64,000 nucleotides of DNA from Haloprofundus halobius (GTDB lineage: Archaea; Halobacteriota; Halobacteria; Halobacteriales; Haloferacaceae). The notes under the pieces were generated by a model that was given only the letters and a program-made list of their open reading frames with translations, was not told the origin of the DNA and did not search any database. Each line of letters opens with the position of its first letter. Position 1 is the stretch's first letter. Shown one piece after another: positions 1 to 8,778 of this stretch. The stretch is from positions 2,480,001-2,544,000 of the forward strand of contig NZ_CP083666.1 in the NCBI RefSeq assembly GCF_020097835.1, written 5' to 3'. Made by a program: the position numbers and the translations under genes.

Positions 1-104
1 GCGCACGCGGGCGGATAGTTCCGGTATCACAGTTCAACCTGCGCAGCGACGGGGCTGAGGTTCCCGTCCGGCCGCGGCGGGAATCGTGCGGGAATCGTGG
101 AGTG

Positions 105-734
105 TCAGTCGTCGTTCGACCGCTTGATGTCGTCGACCGACACCTCGTCGATGACGTCGATGTCGATGCCGGGTTCGGACTCCTCGCCGAATCCGGCGCT
201 GAGGATGCGCGTCAGCGCCTCCTCGACGCGTTCGTCGGTCTCTTCGATGTCCTCTTCGTCGACTTCGATGACGAACCCGGAGGTGATGTTCGGAGCGGTC
301 GGGAGAAAGAGGACGACGCGGCCGTCGTCGGTTCGTTTGCCGGTTTTGAACGCAGTCATCCGCAAGCCGTTCCACGTCTCGATTCTCACCGGCTTCTGCA
401 GTTCTTCGGTCCCGGTGAGCGCCGTCTCGACGGCGAGTTTGGAGGCGTTATAGAGGACGCGAATCAGCGGGACCTGGTTCATCGTCGCGTCGATTCCGTC
501 CTCGATGAGACGGCCGAACGTCGTGCGCATGAGATAGCCGACCGAGAAGACGAGCATCAGGAAGATGACGATTATCGTCAGCACGGCCAGCGCCTCGGGC
601 ATCTGGTCGATGAGAAACGCGATGACGGGGAGTTCGGCGATCTGCTGGTAGAGCCAGTTCAGGACGAGCAGGATGACCAAAAGCGGAGTGAGGACCACGA
701 GACCGCTCGCGAAATCGCGTTTCCACGTAGACAT
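105..734 (-). CDS. DUF502 family membrane protein
   Basis: 209-residue protein with two hydrophobic segments near the N-terminus (about residues 8-30 and 45-70). A conserved soluble part follows that contains the DUF502-like stretch NQVPLIRVLYNASK and a later LFLPTAPNITSGFVIEV. DUF502 proteins are found in bacteria, plants and haloarchaea; their biochemical role is not established, although plant members (COV1) are membrane proteins. The C-terminus is very acidic, as expected for a haloarchaeal cytosolic tail. It is a monocistronic gene. The 104 bases to its right-hand boundary in the window (1-104) contain no gene I can support. Confidence 0.88.
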   Translation of the reverse strand: MSTWKRDFASGLVVLTPLLVILLVLNWLYQQIAELPVIAFLIDQMPEALAVLTIIVIFLMLVFSVGYLMRTTFGRLIEDGIDATMNQVPLIRVLYNASKLAVETALTGTEELQKPVRIETWNGLRMTAFKTGKRTDDGRVVLFLPTAPNITSGFVIEVDEEDIEETDERVEEALTRILSAGFGEESEPGIDIDVIDEVSVDDIKRSNDD

Positions 735-831
735 TCTCGGTCGATACTCCGACCGGCGGGGTTAAGAGGTCTTCTACCGAGTTGCCACGTTGCGCGAGAC
801 GGGGTGTCACGCACTCGTCCGTCGACCGCGG

Positions 832-1671
832 TCAGACGCCGGTGACGGCGCGGAGCGCGAACAGCGCGTTCTCCTTGCGCTCGCGGATCCGGCGGTAGAA
901 GTAGGAGAACCACTTGTCGCCGTAGGGTGCGTACTGCCACACCTCGTAGCCCTCGGCGGCGAGTTCCCGCTGGGCGTCCTCGCGGACGCCCATCAGCATC
1001 TGAATCTCGAAGTCGGTGCCGTACTCGTCATGGAGGTCGGTCGCGTACTGGATCATCGCCGGGTCGTGGCTGCCGACGGCGATGCCGCCGTCGAACTCCT
1101 GGAACATGAACTCCAGATTCTCGCGGTACGACTCGTTGACGTCGACTTTGTCCGTGTAGGCTATCTCCTCGGGTTCGTCGTACGCGCCCTTGACGAGGCG
1201 GACCTTGCCCGGGACGTCGACGAGGCGTTCGAGGTCGGTCCGCGTCCGGCGGAGGTTCGCCTGCACGCAGACGCCGACGTTGCCGCGGGTCGCCTCGGCG
1301 AACGTCTCGTACGCCGACAGCGTCGCGTCGGTGGTGTCGTGGTCCTCCATGTCGACCCAGACGAACTCGTCGTGGTCGGCGGCCGCATCGGTGATGCGTT
1401 CGAGGTTCTCGCGGAACACGTCCTCGCCGACGTCGAGGCCGATCTGGGAGGGTTTGACCGAGACGCAGGCGTCGAGGGTCGTGCGCCCCAGGTCGGCCAA
1501 GAGGTCGACGTACGCGTCGGCGTCGGCGTCGGCGGGGTCGCGGGTGTCGTAGTGTTCGCCTAACAGGTTGAGGATGACCTTCACGCCGTCGGCGTTCGTC
1601 CGGCGGGTGTGTTCGAGCGCCGTCGCTGGCGTCTCGCCCGCGACGAACCGACTGGCGATGGGCGGAATCAT
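832..1671 (-). CDS. proline dehydrogenase
   Basis: 279-residue FAD enzyme oxidising L-proline to pyrroline-5-carboxylate, the first step of proline catabolism. The catalytic barrel signatures are visible: VSVKPSQIGLD near residue 70, RLVKGAYDEPEE in the middle, FEIQMLMGVR near 235, and the C-terminal active-site run YAPYGDKW..YFYRRIRERKEN. The length matches the short monofunctional PutB-type enzyme rather than bifunctional PutA. No P5C dehydrogenase gene lies beside it here. It is transcribed divergently from carS, with about 100 bp between the two starts. Confidence 0.93.
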   Translation of the reverse strand: MIPPIASRFVAGETPATALEHTRRTNADGVKVILNLLGEHYDTRDPADADADAYVDLLADLGRTTLDACVSVKPSQIGLDVGEDVFRENLERITDAAADHDEFVWVDMEDHDTTDATLSAYETFAEATRGNVGVCVQANLRRTRTDLERLVDVPGKVRLVKGAYDEPEEIAYTDKVDVNESYRENLEFMFQEFDGGIAVGSHDPAMIQYATDLHDEYGTDFEIQMLMGVREDAQRELAAEGYEVWQYAPYGDKWFSYFYRRIRERKENALFALRAVTGV

Positions 1672-1742
1672 GCAACTCAGTTGCGACCATCCGGTTATCA
1701 GCGTTGTCCTCTCGAACTCGACAGGCTAACGCGACAGGAGAG

Positions 1743-1751
1743 AGATTAAAT
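1743..1751 (+). promoter_or_regulatory. TATA-like box of carS
   Basis: The run gattaaatg lies about 24-30 nt before the ATG at 1774, the spacing expected for a leaderless haloarchaeal transcript. This favours 1774 as the start over an in-frame ATG at 1750 that overlaps the box itself. Confidence 0.5.
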
Positions 1752-1773
1752 GCCGTCCGTGAGTGGCCGCCGT

Positions 1774-2328
1774 ATGGTCATCTCGCGATTCATCTCGCAA
1801 CTCGTCTCGGCCGCCTGGGCGATGCTGCCCGCCTACGTTCCGAACAACGCTGCGGTTCTCTCCGGCGGCGGCGACCCGATAGACGGCGGACGAATGTGGG
1901 GCGACCGCCGACTGCTCGGCGACGGGAAGACGTGGCGCGGAACGGCCGTCGGGAGCGTCGTCGGCGTCCTCCTCGCCGTCGTTCTCAACCTCGTCCGCGA
2001 CCGCGTCGAGGCGCGTCTCGGCGTCTCGCTCCCCGAGTTCAGCCTCGGCGGGGCCGTCGGCCTCGCGGTCGGCGCGATGCTCGGTGACATCGCGGCGTCG
2101 TTTCTCAAGCGCCGAAGCGGTCGCGAACGCGGTGCGTCCTTCCCGCTCCTCGACCAACTGGACTTCGTCGTCGGCGCGCTCGGTCTGGCGAAACTGCTGT
2201 CGCCGGTGTGGTTCTCGCGGACCTTTACGCCGCTCCGCCTCGTCGTCGTCGTCGTCATCACGCCCGTGCTCCACCTCGTGACGAACGGTATCGCCTATCT
2301 GCTCGGATTGAAAGACGAGCCCTACTGA
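1774..2328 (+). CDS. carS: CDP-archaeol synthase
   Basis: 184-residue integral membrane enzyme that transfers CMP from CTP to unsaturated archaetidic acid (2,3-di-O-geranylgeranylglyceryl phosphate), giving CDP-archaeol for archaeal ether lipid synthesis. The family hallmarks are present: an N-terminal [14 protein letters not shown] segment, then GDGKTWRG (about residues 50-57), then [17 protein letters not shown] (about 105-120), and DQLDFVVGA with the acidic residues expected to bind metal. About five membrane segments are predicted by eye. Start chosen at 1774 from the TATA spacing. The next gene, pyrE, follows after a 170-bp gap containing a hairpin, so the two may be separate transcripts. 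Confidence 0.93.
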   Translation: MVISRFISQLVSAAWAMLPAYVPNNAAVLSGGGDPIDGGRMWGDRRLLGDGKTWRGTAVGSVVGVLLAVVLNLVRDRVEARLGVSLPEFSLGGAVGLAVGAMLGDIAASFLKRRSGRERGASFPLLDQLDFVVGALGLAKLLSPVWFSRTFTPLRLVVVVVITPVLHLVTNGIAYLLGLKDEPY

Positions 2329-2333
2329 CGCAC

Positions 2334-2377
2334 CTTTTTGCTGCGGGGGTGCGCAGAGCGCACCCCGCTTGCAAAAA
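2334..2377. terminator. Nested GC hairpin flanked by T and A runs after carS
   Basis: An inner near-perfect stem (2343-2354 with 2358-2368, loop aga) sits inside outer arms ctttttgc and gcaaaaat. It begins 6 nt after the carS stop. It could end carS transcripts or act as a transcribed stem-loop; archaeal terminators usually rely on T runs, and one is present only on the left arm. Confidence 0.45.
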
Positions 2378-2498
2378 TCTGCACCAAAAAGGCCGCTCGC
2401 TCCCTGCGGTCGCGCGCGGTTCAGAAACTGGTTCGTCACCACCTCCTATCGCCCGCCAACCGGCCCGTTTATCACCCTCGCCGAACCCACACCGACCA

Positions 2499-3020
2499 AT
2501 GGCGAACGAGGAACTCATCGCGGCGCTTCGCGACGCAGAGGCCGTCAAATTTGGCGAGTTCGAACTCTCCCACGGCGGAACGAGCGACTACTACGTCGAC
2601 AAGTACCTGTTCGAGACCGACCCGCAGTGTCTCCGACTCATCGCGAAGGCGTTCGCCGAGCGCGTCGACGACGAGAAACTCGCGGGCGTCGCTCTCGGCG
2701 CGGTCCCGCTCGTCGCGGTCACGTCGGTCGAGACCGACCGCCCCTACGTCATCGCGCGCAAGAAGGCCAAGGAGTACGGAACCGCCAAGCGCATCGAGGG
2801 CCGCCTCGAAGAGGGCGAGGCCGTGCTGGTGCTCGAGGACATCGCGACGACCGGCCAGAGCGCCGTCGACGCCGTCGAGGCGCTCCGCGACGCCGGGGCC
2901 GAGGTCGACCGCGTGCTCGTCGTCGTCGACCGCGAGGAAGGGGCCGAGGAACTGCTCGCCGAACACGACGTCGAACTCCAGTCGCTGCTGACCGCGACGG
3001 ATCTTCTCGCCGACCGGTAA
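2499..3020 (+). CDS. pyrE: orotate phosphoribosyltransferase
   Basis: 173-residue PRTase-fold enzyme of UMP synthesis that joins orotate and PRPP to give OMP. Seen: [16 protein letters not shown] near residue 20 (orotate site region), RKKAKEYGT with the conserved lysines (about 88-96), and the PRPP-binding loop [18 protein letters not shown] (about 110-127). The ATG at 2499 is chosen because a longer upstream reading has no family similarity and runs through the hairpin region. It lies just upstream of gfcR, a regulator built on the same PRTase fold. Confidence 0.95.
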   Translation: MANEELIAALRDAEAVKFGEFELSHGGTSDYYVDKYLFETDPQCLRLIAKAFAERVDDEKLAGVALGAVPLVAVTSVETDRPYVIARKKAKEYGTAKRIEGRLEEGEAVLVLEDIATTGQSAVDAVEALRDAGAEVDRVLVVVDREEGAEELLAEHDVELQSLLTATDLLADR

Positions 3021-3082
3021 ACGACGTGTTCGAGTCGCGCGGCGACGACCGCGTGACAACCATACACGTGCGTAAATCTATC

Positions 3083-3094
3083 GCTAAAAATATC
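3083..3094 (+). promoter_or_regulatory. TATA-like box of gfcR
   Basis: The AT run gctaaaaatat is the only one between pyrE and gfcR. It places the transcript start near 3115-3120, slightly upstream of the ATG at 3132. Confidence 0.4.
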
Positions 3095-3102
3095 GAAGTG
3101 TT

Positions 3103-3120
3103 CATAGTTGTGCAAACACG
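3103..3120 (+). promoter_or_regulatory. Candidate GfcR operator, autoregulatory site
   Basis: The 12-mer catagttgtgca at 3103-3114 is repeated exactly, in inverted orientation, at 3887-3898 before the purine permease gene. Here it lies between the TATA-like box and the start codon, a position typical of repression. The right half-site (3113-3120) is degenerate. Confidence 0.45.
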
Positions 3121-3131
3121 AAACGCGGGGT

Positions 3132-3845
3132 ATGAACAGAGCTGAGAAGGCCGCCCTCCAACTGCAGGCGGTCGCCGTCCTCCGGATGCTGAAGGAGACG
3201 CGTACGTACGACGAACTCTCGTCGGTGACGGGGCTTCCGGCCGGTGACCTCAACCGGTACGTCAACGGCCACGTCCTCCCCGGGAGCGAGCGCGCCCGCG
3301 AAGTCGTCGAAGGCGTCGGCCGCGACGCGCTCTCCACCGAACTGGAAGCGCGCGTCCGCTTCGACGACGAGGGGTACGTCGACAACTCCGGCGTCGTCTT
3401 CGACCAGTCGTTTCTCGACCTCGTCGCCCCCGTCGCCGCCAACAGCTTCGGCTTCGAGCGCCCCGACGTCATTCTGACCGCCGCCACCGACGGTATCACC
3501 CTCGGCGCGGCGATGGCGCGCTACTTCGACGCCCGCCTCGCCTACGCCAAGAAGTCCAAGGAGACGGCCGTCGAGGAGTTCATCGAGTCGCGTCAGCGGC
3601 TCGCCTCCGGCATCGAACTCACCTACTACCTCCCCGCGAGCGCGCTCTCGTCGGGCCAGCGTGTCCTCGTCGTCGACGACCTGATCCGCTCCGGCGAGAC
3701 TCAGGAACTGCTGTTGGACATCGCCGAACAGGCCGACACGAGCGTGACGGGCGTGTTTGCGCTCATCGGCGTCAGCGACAAGGGGCTCGGCCGGGCGCGC
3801 GAACTCACCGACGCGCCCGTCGGCGCGCTGACGACGCTGGACTAG
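3132..3845 (+). CDS. gfcR: PRPP-binding transcriptional regulator, GfcR family
   Basis: 237-residue protein: an N-terminal helix-turn-helix (about residues 10-60, with TYDELSSVTGLPAGDLNRYVNG) fused to a phosphoribosyltransferase-like domain ending in the PRPP loop VLVVDDLIRSGETQELLLDIA (about 178-198). This layout resembles bacterial PurR and the haloarchaeal GfcR subfamily of PRTase-like regulators. Haloferax GfcR has been linked to sugar catabolism; here the next gene is a purine permease, so a purine or PRPP signal is also reasonable. A shared 12-bp element before both genes suggests direct control. The start at 3132 is preferred over 3108, which lies inside the presumed operator. Confidence 0.88.
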   Translation: MNRAEKAALQLQAVAVLRMLKETRTYDELSSVTGLPAGDLNRYVNGHVLPGSERAREVVEGVGRDALSTELEARVRFDDEGYVDNSGVVFDQSFLDLVAPVAANSFGFERPDVILTAATDGITLGAAMARYFDARLAYAKKSKETAVEEFIESRQRLASGIELTYYLPASALSSGQRVLVVDDLIRSGETQELLLDIAEQADTSVTGVFALIGVSDKGLGRARELTDAPVGALTTLD

Positions 3846-3880
3846 CGAGTTCCGGCGACGTCTCGGACCGCCGACATCCA

Positions 3881-3898
3881 CATAGATGCACAACTATG
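3881..3898 (+). promoter_or_regulatory. Palindromic candidate operator before the purine permease
   Basis: The 18-bp sequence reads catagatg-ca-caactatg, an inverted repeat with one mismatched pair. Its right part is the exact reverse complement of the element at 3103-3114. It lies upstream of the TATA-like box at 3912-3930, the usual place for an activator. Confidence 0.5.
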
Positions 3899-3911
3899 GA
3901 CGGATAGATGG

Positions 3912-3930
3912 TAATTCTTAAGTTATTAAT
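3912..3930 (+). promoter_or_regulatory. AT-rich core promoter of the purine permease
   Basis: The stretch taattcttaagttattaat lies 16-34 nt before the ATG at 3946, giving a leaderless or nearly leaderless transcript. Confidence 0.5.
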
Positions 3931-3945
3931 GCATCATCGGCCAAC

Positions 3946-5376
3946 ATGGGGTTACTGGATTCGTACTTCGAGTTCGAGGAGCACGGGACGGACTTACGAA
4001 CGGAGGTTCTCGCGGGGATAACGACGTTCCTGACGATGAGTTACATCGTCGTGGTCAACCCGCAGATTCTCGGGGCAGCAATCGACGTGGGGAACCGAAC
4101 CGACGCGCAGACGGTGCAGATGCTCGCCGTCGTGACGCTCATCTCGGCGGCGGTGGCGACGTTCATCATGGCGCTGTACGCCAAGCGGCCGTTCGCGCAA
4201 GCGCCCGGACTGGGGCTGAACGCCTTCTTCGCGTTCACCGTCGTCCTCGGACTCGGCATCCCGTGGCAGACGGCGCTGGCGGCCGTCGTCGTCGAAGGCG
4301 TGCTGTTCATCGCGCTCACCGCCGTCGGTGCTCGCGAGTACGTCATCGAACTCGTCCCCGAGCCTGTCAAGTTCGCTGTCGGCGGCGGCATCGGCCTCTT
4401 CTTGGCCGTCATCGGCTTGCAGGCGATGCGCGTCGTCGCCGGTGACTCGGAGACGTTCGTCACGTTCAACCCCGTGTTCGCGCAGGACCCCGTCGCCATC
4501 ATCTCGGTGGTCGGGCTCTTCTTGACGTTCGCGCTCTACGCCCGCGGCGTCAAAGGCTCCATCATTCTCGGTATCGTCGCCACCTCGGTTCTCGGCTACG
4601 CGGCGTCGGCGCTCGGCTACAACGCCTTCCCCGCCGACCAGGCACCCGAGGGGAACACGCTCGGGGCGTCGTCGCTCGTCGGCGATACGACGCTCGCCTA
4701 CGACGCCGCGGGCTACGACATCACCCCGCTCGTCGGCGCGTTCCTCGAGGGGCTGTCGAACGTCGACGCGCTGGCGTTCTCGCTCGTCGTTTTCACGTTC
4801 TTCTTCGTCGACTTCTTCGACACCGCGGGGACGCTCGTCGGCGTCAGTCAGGTCGGCGGCTTCCTCGACGAGGAGGGGAACCTCCCCGACATCGACCGGC
4901 CGCTGATGGCCGACGCCGTCGGCACCACCGTCGGCGGGATACTCGGCACCTCCACGGTGACGACGTACATCGAGTCGTCAACCGGCGTCGAGGAGGGCGG
5001 TCGGACCGGGATGACCGCGCTCGTCGTCGCGCTGCTGTTCGTCGCCTCATTGGCGATCGTCCCGCTGGCCGCGGCGATTCCGATGTACGCCTCCCACATC
5101 GCGCTCGTCGTCGTCGCGGTGCTCATGCTGCGCAACGTCGTCGACATCCAGTGGAACGATATCACCCACGCCGTCCCCGCCGGGATGACCATCCTCGTGA
5201 TGCCGTTTACGTTCTCCATCGCCTACGGTATCGCCGCGGGAATCATCGCTTACCCGCTGGTCAAAATCGCCGCCGGGGAGCGCCGCGACGTGACCGTCGG
5301 GCAGTGGATACTTGCGGGCGCGTTCGTGCTGTACTTCTTCGTCCGCACCAGCGGCCTCCTCACCGGACAACTGTAG
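3946..5376 (+). CDS. NCS2 family purine permease, AzgA type
   Basis: 476-residue membrane carrier with about 12-14 hydrophobic segments. The N-terminus (DSYFEFEEHGTDLRTEVLAGITTFLTMSYI, read in parts) and the motif APGLGLNAFFAFTVV are typical of the adenine/guanine/hypoxanthine (AzgA) branch of NCS2 transporters. DFFDTAGTLVGVSQVGG and ESSTGVEEGGRTGMTAL form the second conserved block that carries the substrate-binding acidic residue. It would import purine bases by proton or ion symport. It follows gfcR with a 100-bp gap holding a palindrome and its own promoter, so it is probably regulated by GfcR. Confidence 0.92.
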   Translation: MGLLDSYFEFEEHGTDLRTEVLAGITTFLTMSYIVVVNPQILGAAIDVGNRTDAQTVQMLAVVTLISAAVATFIMALYAKRPFAQAPGLGLNAFFAFTVVLGLGIPWQTALAAVVVEGVLFIALTAVGAREYVIELVPEPVKFAVGGGIGLFLAVIGLQAMRVVAGDSETFVTFNPVFAQDPVAIISVVGLFLTFALYARGVKGSIILGIVATSVLGYAASALGYNAFPADQAPEGNTLGASSLVGDTTLAYDAAGYDITPLVGAFLEGLSNVDALAFSLVVFTFFFVDFFDTAGTLVGVSQVGGFLDEEGNLPDIDRPLMADAVGTTVGGILGTSTVTTYIESSTGVEEGGRTGMTALVVALLFVASLAIVPLAAAIPMYASHIALVVVAVLMLRNVVDIQWNDITHAVPAGMTILVMPFTFSIAYGIAAGIIAYPLVKIAAGERRDVTVGQWILAGAFVLYFFVRTSGLLTGQL

Positions 5377-5468
5377 CGGCGGACGCGGCTGCCAATCGAC
5401 CGACACGAAGGGCGCTCGCCGCCGACACAAACACCAAGTTTCATAGCGGCAACGACTAATCAGAGGCC

Positions 5469-6863
5469 ATGGATACGCCCTCCAGACGATGGCTACTGCG
5501 AGCGCTGGTCGCGATCGCGGTTGTCGGCCTGTTCGTTCCGGCCGGCATCGCGGCCGTGACGTACGACCCCGAGGACGAGACGACCCTGCAGCGAGGGACC
5601 GTCACCGATCTGGCGAACGGCTCGACCGTCGTCAGCGTCCAAGGCTTTCACTTCCAGGGCGAAGGGAACAAGAAGAAGCCCGCTCGTCTCGTCTCCGTCG
5701 ACGAACGCGGCGAGACCGAGTGGGTGTACGACGGTGAAGAGCAGGGCGCGACGTGGTTCTACGAAGCCGACCCGCTCGACAACGGTAACCTGTTCGTCGT
5801 CTCGACGCGTCCGGGGAAAACGCTCGTCTACGAACTGAACCCCGAGACCGAGGAGCGCGTCTGGCAGGAGGAGTTCGATATCGAGGACACTCACGACGCG
5901 GTGATGCTGAACGACGAGGAGATCGCCGTCGCGAACATGCGCAACTGGAACGACTCCGCCGGTCGCAGCGACGACCGCGTCTTCATCTACAACCGTACGA
6001 CCGAGGAGATAACGTGGGAGTGGTACTTCCACGAGCACTACGACGAGAACACCGACGGGGGGATGAACGACGACTGGTCGCACGTCAACGACATCGAACC
6101 CGTCGGCGACGAGCACCTCCTGCTGTCGCCGCGGAACTTCGACCAGGCCATCCTCGTCAACCGGACCAGCGGCGAGATCGACCTCCGACTCGGCGAGGAC
6201 GACAACTACGAGATACTGAACGAACAGCACAACCCCGACTACTTGGAGAGCGAGGACGGCAACCCCGTCATCCTCGTCGCCGACTCCGAGAACCACCGCG
6301 TCGTCGAGTACGAGCTGATAGACGGCGAGTGGGAGCGGACGTGGGAAGTGGGCGAAGGCCAGTTGACGTGGCCGCGCGACGCCGACCGCCTCCCGAACGG
6401 CAACACGCTCATCACCGACACGATGAACCACCGCGTCGTCGAGGTGACGCCGGAGGGCGAGATCGTCTGGGAGTACTACGCGACGTGGGGACCGTACGAC
6501 GCCGAACGGGTCGCCCACGGCGGCGGGTCGAACGGGCCGACCATCAGCGACATGGACGCCGAGGGGAGCTACGAACTCTCCGGCAGCGCCGGTCTCGAAC
6601 CGGGCGAGGGCGACCGCGTCTCCTTCAGCAACTGGATCGTCGGGCCGTTCCTCGACACGCCGCTCGAAGAACCCGTGAGCGAGTTCGCGACGATGTGGGC
6701 GCAGCTCACCCCGTGGATTCGGCCGGTGTGGCTCTCCAGTTGGGGATTCGTCTCCGCCATCCTGGGCACGCTGCTGTTGCTCGTGTGGGTCGGCACCGAA
6801 CTGGTCGTCAACCGTGGTCGAATCCGGCGACGGGTCTCCGCGGTGGCCCAACAGCGACTGTAG
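5469..6863 (+). CDS. membrane-anchored arylsulfotransferase-like beta-propeller protein
   Basis: 464 residues. Hydrophobic segments at about 9-29 (signal or anchor) and 425-450 (C-terminal anchor, followed by the basic tail NRGRIRRR) would hold an extracytoplasmic beta-propeller of six or so blades. Blade motifs recur: ENHRVVEYELIDGEWERTW, then NGNTLITDTMNHRVVEVTPEGEIVWEY. This pattern matches the ASST (arylsulfotransferase) family, in which a propeller His forms a sulfo-histidine; whether this protein transfers sulfate is not shown, and a sensor or binding role is possible. It is monocistronic and follows the permease after about 90 bp. Confidence 0.78.
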   Translation: MDTPSRRWLLRALVAIAVVGLFVPAGIAAVTYDPEDETTLQRGTVTDLANGSTVVSVQGFHFQGEGNKKKPARLVSVDERGETEWVYDGEEQGATWFYEADPLDNGNLFVVSTRPGKTLVYELNPETEERVWQEEFDIEDTHDAVMLNDEEIAVANMRNWNDSAGRSDDRVFIYNRTTEEITWEWYFHEHYDENTDGGMNDDWSHVNDIEPVGDEHLLLSPRNFDQAILVNRTSGEIDLRLGEDDNYEILNEQHNPDYLESEDGNPVILVADSENHRVVEYELIDGEWERTWEVGEGQLTWPRDADRLPNGNTLITDTMNHRVVEVTPEGEIVWEYYATWGPYDAERVAHGGGSNGPTISDMDAEGSYELSGSAGLEPGEGDRVSFSNWIVGPFLDTPLEEPVSEFATMWAQLTPWIRPVWLSSWGFVSAILGTLLLLVWVGTELVVNRGRIRRRVSAVAQQRL

Positions 6864-6975
6864 TCGACTCGCCCCCGAACCGAGTCGCATCGAGGCGCTC
6901 GAACCGCGTGGCAGGCGTGCGCGCGCCCCGCACGGTCCCGGTGGGCTTTACTTTCTGGCACCCTAACGTTCGGTG

Positions 6976-7230
6976 ATGTCTACCCCCGTACTGTACGAAC
7001 TGGAGGGCTGCCCCTACTGCGCGAAGGTGAGAAACAAGCTGGCCGAACTCGACTTGGAGTACGAGTCGCGGAAAGTACCGCGCTCGCACTCCGAGCGGAC
7101 CGACGTGAAGGAAGTCAGCGGACAGACCGGGGTTCCGGTGCTCGTCGACGAGGAGCACGACGTTCACGGCATGCCCGAGAGCGACGACATCGTCGCGTAT
7201 CTCGAAGAGACGTACGGCTCGGCGAGCTAA
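6976..7230 (+). CDS. glutaredoxin family protein
   Basis: 84-residue thioredoxin-fold protein with the redox motif CPYC at about residues 12-15, the cis-proline motif TGVPVLVD near 50-57 and a C-terminal helix ending EETYGSAS. It would reduce disulfides or carry electrons in the cytosol. Haloarchaea use gamma-glutamylcysteine instead of glutathione, so the physiological reductant is probably not glutathione. The ATG at 6976 is preferred over the adjoining in-frame GTG at 6973. Confidence 0.9.
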   Translation: MSTPVLYELEGCPYCAKVRNKLAELDLEYESRKVPRSHSERTDVKEVSGQTGVPVLVDEEHDVHGMPESDDIVAYLEETYGSAS

Positions 7231-7239
7231 CCTCGTCGG

Positions 7240-7581
7240 CTACCAACTGACTTCCCGCGCCGTCTCGTAACTCCGCCTGACGAACGGCAACAGCGATTCG
7301 AGTTCGTCGGGCGTGATGCAGACCGTCAACCACGTCTCCATGACGCCCGTTTCCGTGCGAAACGGGTCGACGAACCACTCGTTTTCGAGCGCCTCCTGCG
7401 CGTCGCTCGTGAGGTCCGTGAGTACCAAGCGCATCCCGTCGACGACGGCGAACGGCCGGTCGCCGACGCAGTAGGTCGCGTAGCCGCGGCGGTAGTCGAC
7501 GCGGACGTTCGGCCACGAGAGAACGAGATTCTCGAACGCCTCGCTCAGCCGCCCCGACCGCTCCGCACTCGGGTAGACCAT
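7240..7581 (-). CDS. conserved hypothetical protein, possibly YjbR/MmcQ-like
   Basis: 113-residue soluble protein that I do not recognise with confidence. The order SWPNVRVDYRRGYATYCVGDRPFAVVDGMRLVL resembles the small alpha/beta YjbR/MmcQ fold, where a short helix is followed by a two-stranded element around a Gly. The rest is an amphipathic helix and a Trp-containing end. It is convergent with the glutaredoxin gene, only 9 bp apart. No function is inferred. Confidence 0.65.
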   Translation of the reverse strand: MVYPSAERSGRLSEAFENLVLSWPNVRVDYRRGYATYCVGDRPFAVVDGMRLVLTDLTSDAQEALENEWFVDPFRTETGVMETWLTVCITPDELESLLPFVRRSYETAREVSW

Positions 7582-7662
7582 GTGTTGACATACGCCACGC
7601 GTAGAGAAGAACTCGCCGTCGGTCCGCCATCCGGACAGTCCGGTCGGTCGGTGGGTCGGCGC

Positions 7663-8631
7663 TCAGTCCGCGGGTTCGTCGGCGCGCTCGCGGATGAGGT
7701 CACGAACGTCGTCGGGGTCGCGCATCGCTTCGAGTTCGTCGCAGCCGACGAGCGCCGTCCCCTCGACGGAGTCTCGCTTGGCGCGCTTCTCGACGAAGTA
7801 GACCGAGCGCGTTCGCGTAACCGCGCCGAGCGACGACATGATTCGGGCGCGCTTCTCGGCGGATCGGGTGAACGCCGAGTGCCCGGCCAACAGGTTCTCT
7901 TCTCGACTGTCGCTGTCTTCGCCGACGGCTTTGAACGGCGCGCGCGCCGTCGGGTGCATGTCGAAGCCCGCGCGGGTGAGCACGGTGACGACGTGGGCGT
8001 CCTCCGGGTCGGCCTCGGGGTCCTGCGGCGTCGGGTCGGCGTCGCGCACCTCGTCGGCCCCGTCGAGCACCGAGACGGGCGTGCTGAACGGCTGTTCGAA
8101 CAGTTTCTCCAGTTGGATGGCGACGTCGATGCTGGCGTTCATCCCGTCTTCGTACTTCGAGACGGTGCGACGGGAGACGCCGAGTTCGGAGGCGAGTCGC
8201 CCGAGACTCCAGCCGCGGCGCTCTCGCTCGTCGGCGAGCAGGTCGCCGTCGATGTCGACGTACAGTCCGCCGGGAGCCGCGTAGATGAGCGGCGGCACCT
8301 CCTCGATGAACAGGTCGTACGCCGTGTCGGGGTTGAAGACGGGAACGCCGTGGCGGAAGTACACCACGCCCGGCTTGAGATCCTCGTCGCGCGTTCGCAT
8401 CCCGAGCACCATCGGCGTCGCCGACAGGTAGTTGCCGAGACGCCGCATCTCCGCACCCGTGACGGCGTCGAACGCGTCGATATTCCCCAGAATCTTCAGG
8501 AGGAGGAGGTCCTCGCCGCGGCGCGCGGCGAGGTCGAAGCTCTTCGGGCGCACGGCACAGCGCTCGCTGACGACGAAGTCGGCGTCGCGCAGCATCGCGG
8601 TGACGTTACCCACCAGAGCGGAGCGGGACAT
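7663..8631 (-). CDS. archaeal HTH-type transcriptional regulatory protein
   Basis: 322-residue member of a conserved archaeal family of putative regulators. An N-terminal nuclease-like alpha/beta region ([21 protein letters not shown], read in parts, about 25-50) precedes a Cro/C1-type HTH in the middle ([32 protein letters not shown], about 150-185). A variable acidic C-terminal half follows, containing a second alpha/beta region ([21 protein letters not shown]). The start at 8631 is used because the upstream extension is dissimilar to the family. It is divergent from tiaS with a promoter region of about 150 bp between them. Confidence 0.88.
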   Translation of the reverse strand: MSRSALVGNVTAMLRDADFVVSERCAVRPKSFDLAARRGEDLLLLKILGNIDAFDAVTGAEMRRLGNYLSATPMVLGMRTRDEDLKPGVVYFRHGVPVFNPDTAYDLFIEEVPPLIYAAPGGLYVDIDGDLLADERERRGWSLGRLASELGVSRRTVSKYEDGMNASIDVAIQLEKLFEQPFSTPVSVLDGADEVRDADPTPQDPEADPEDAHVVTVLTRAGFDMHPTARAPFKAVGEDSDSREENLLAGHSAFTRSAEKRARIMSSLGAVTRTRSVYFVEKRAKRDSVEGTALVGCDELEAMRDPDDVRDLIRERADEPAD

Positions 8632-8778
8632 GGGGGGAAATAAGCCCGTCCTCGTACATAGGCGTTTCGCCGACCACCCGCTCGCCGTCGTCCGATTACT
8701 TCCATGCATGGCCGATAGCATTAAGTGAGGGGCGACGACCCGAAAGCGGCATGTGGTCCCCCGAACAACCGCCGAATA

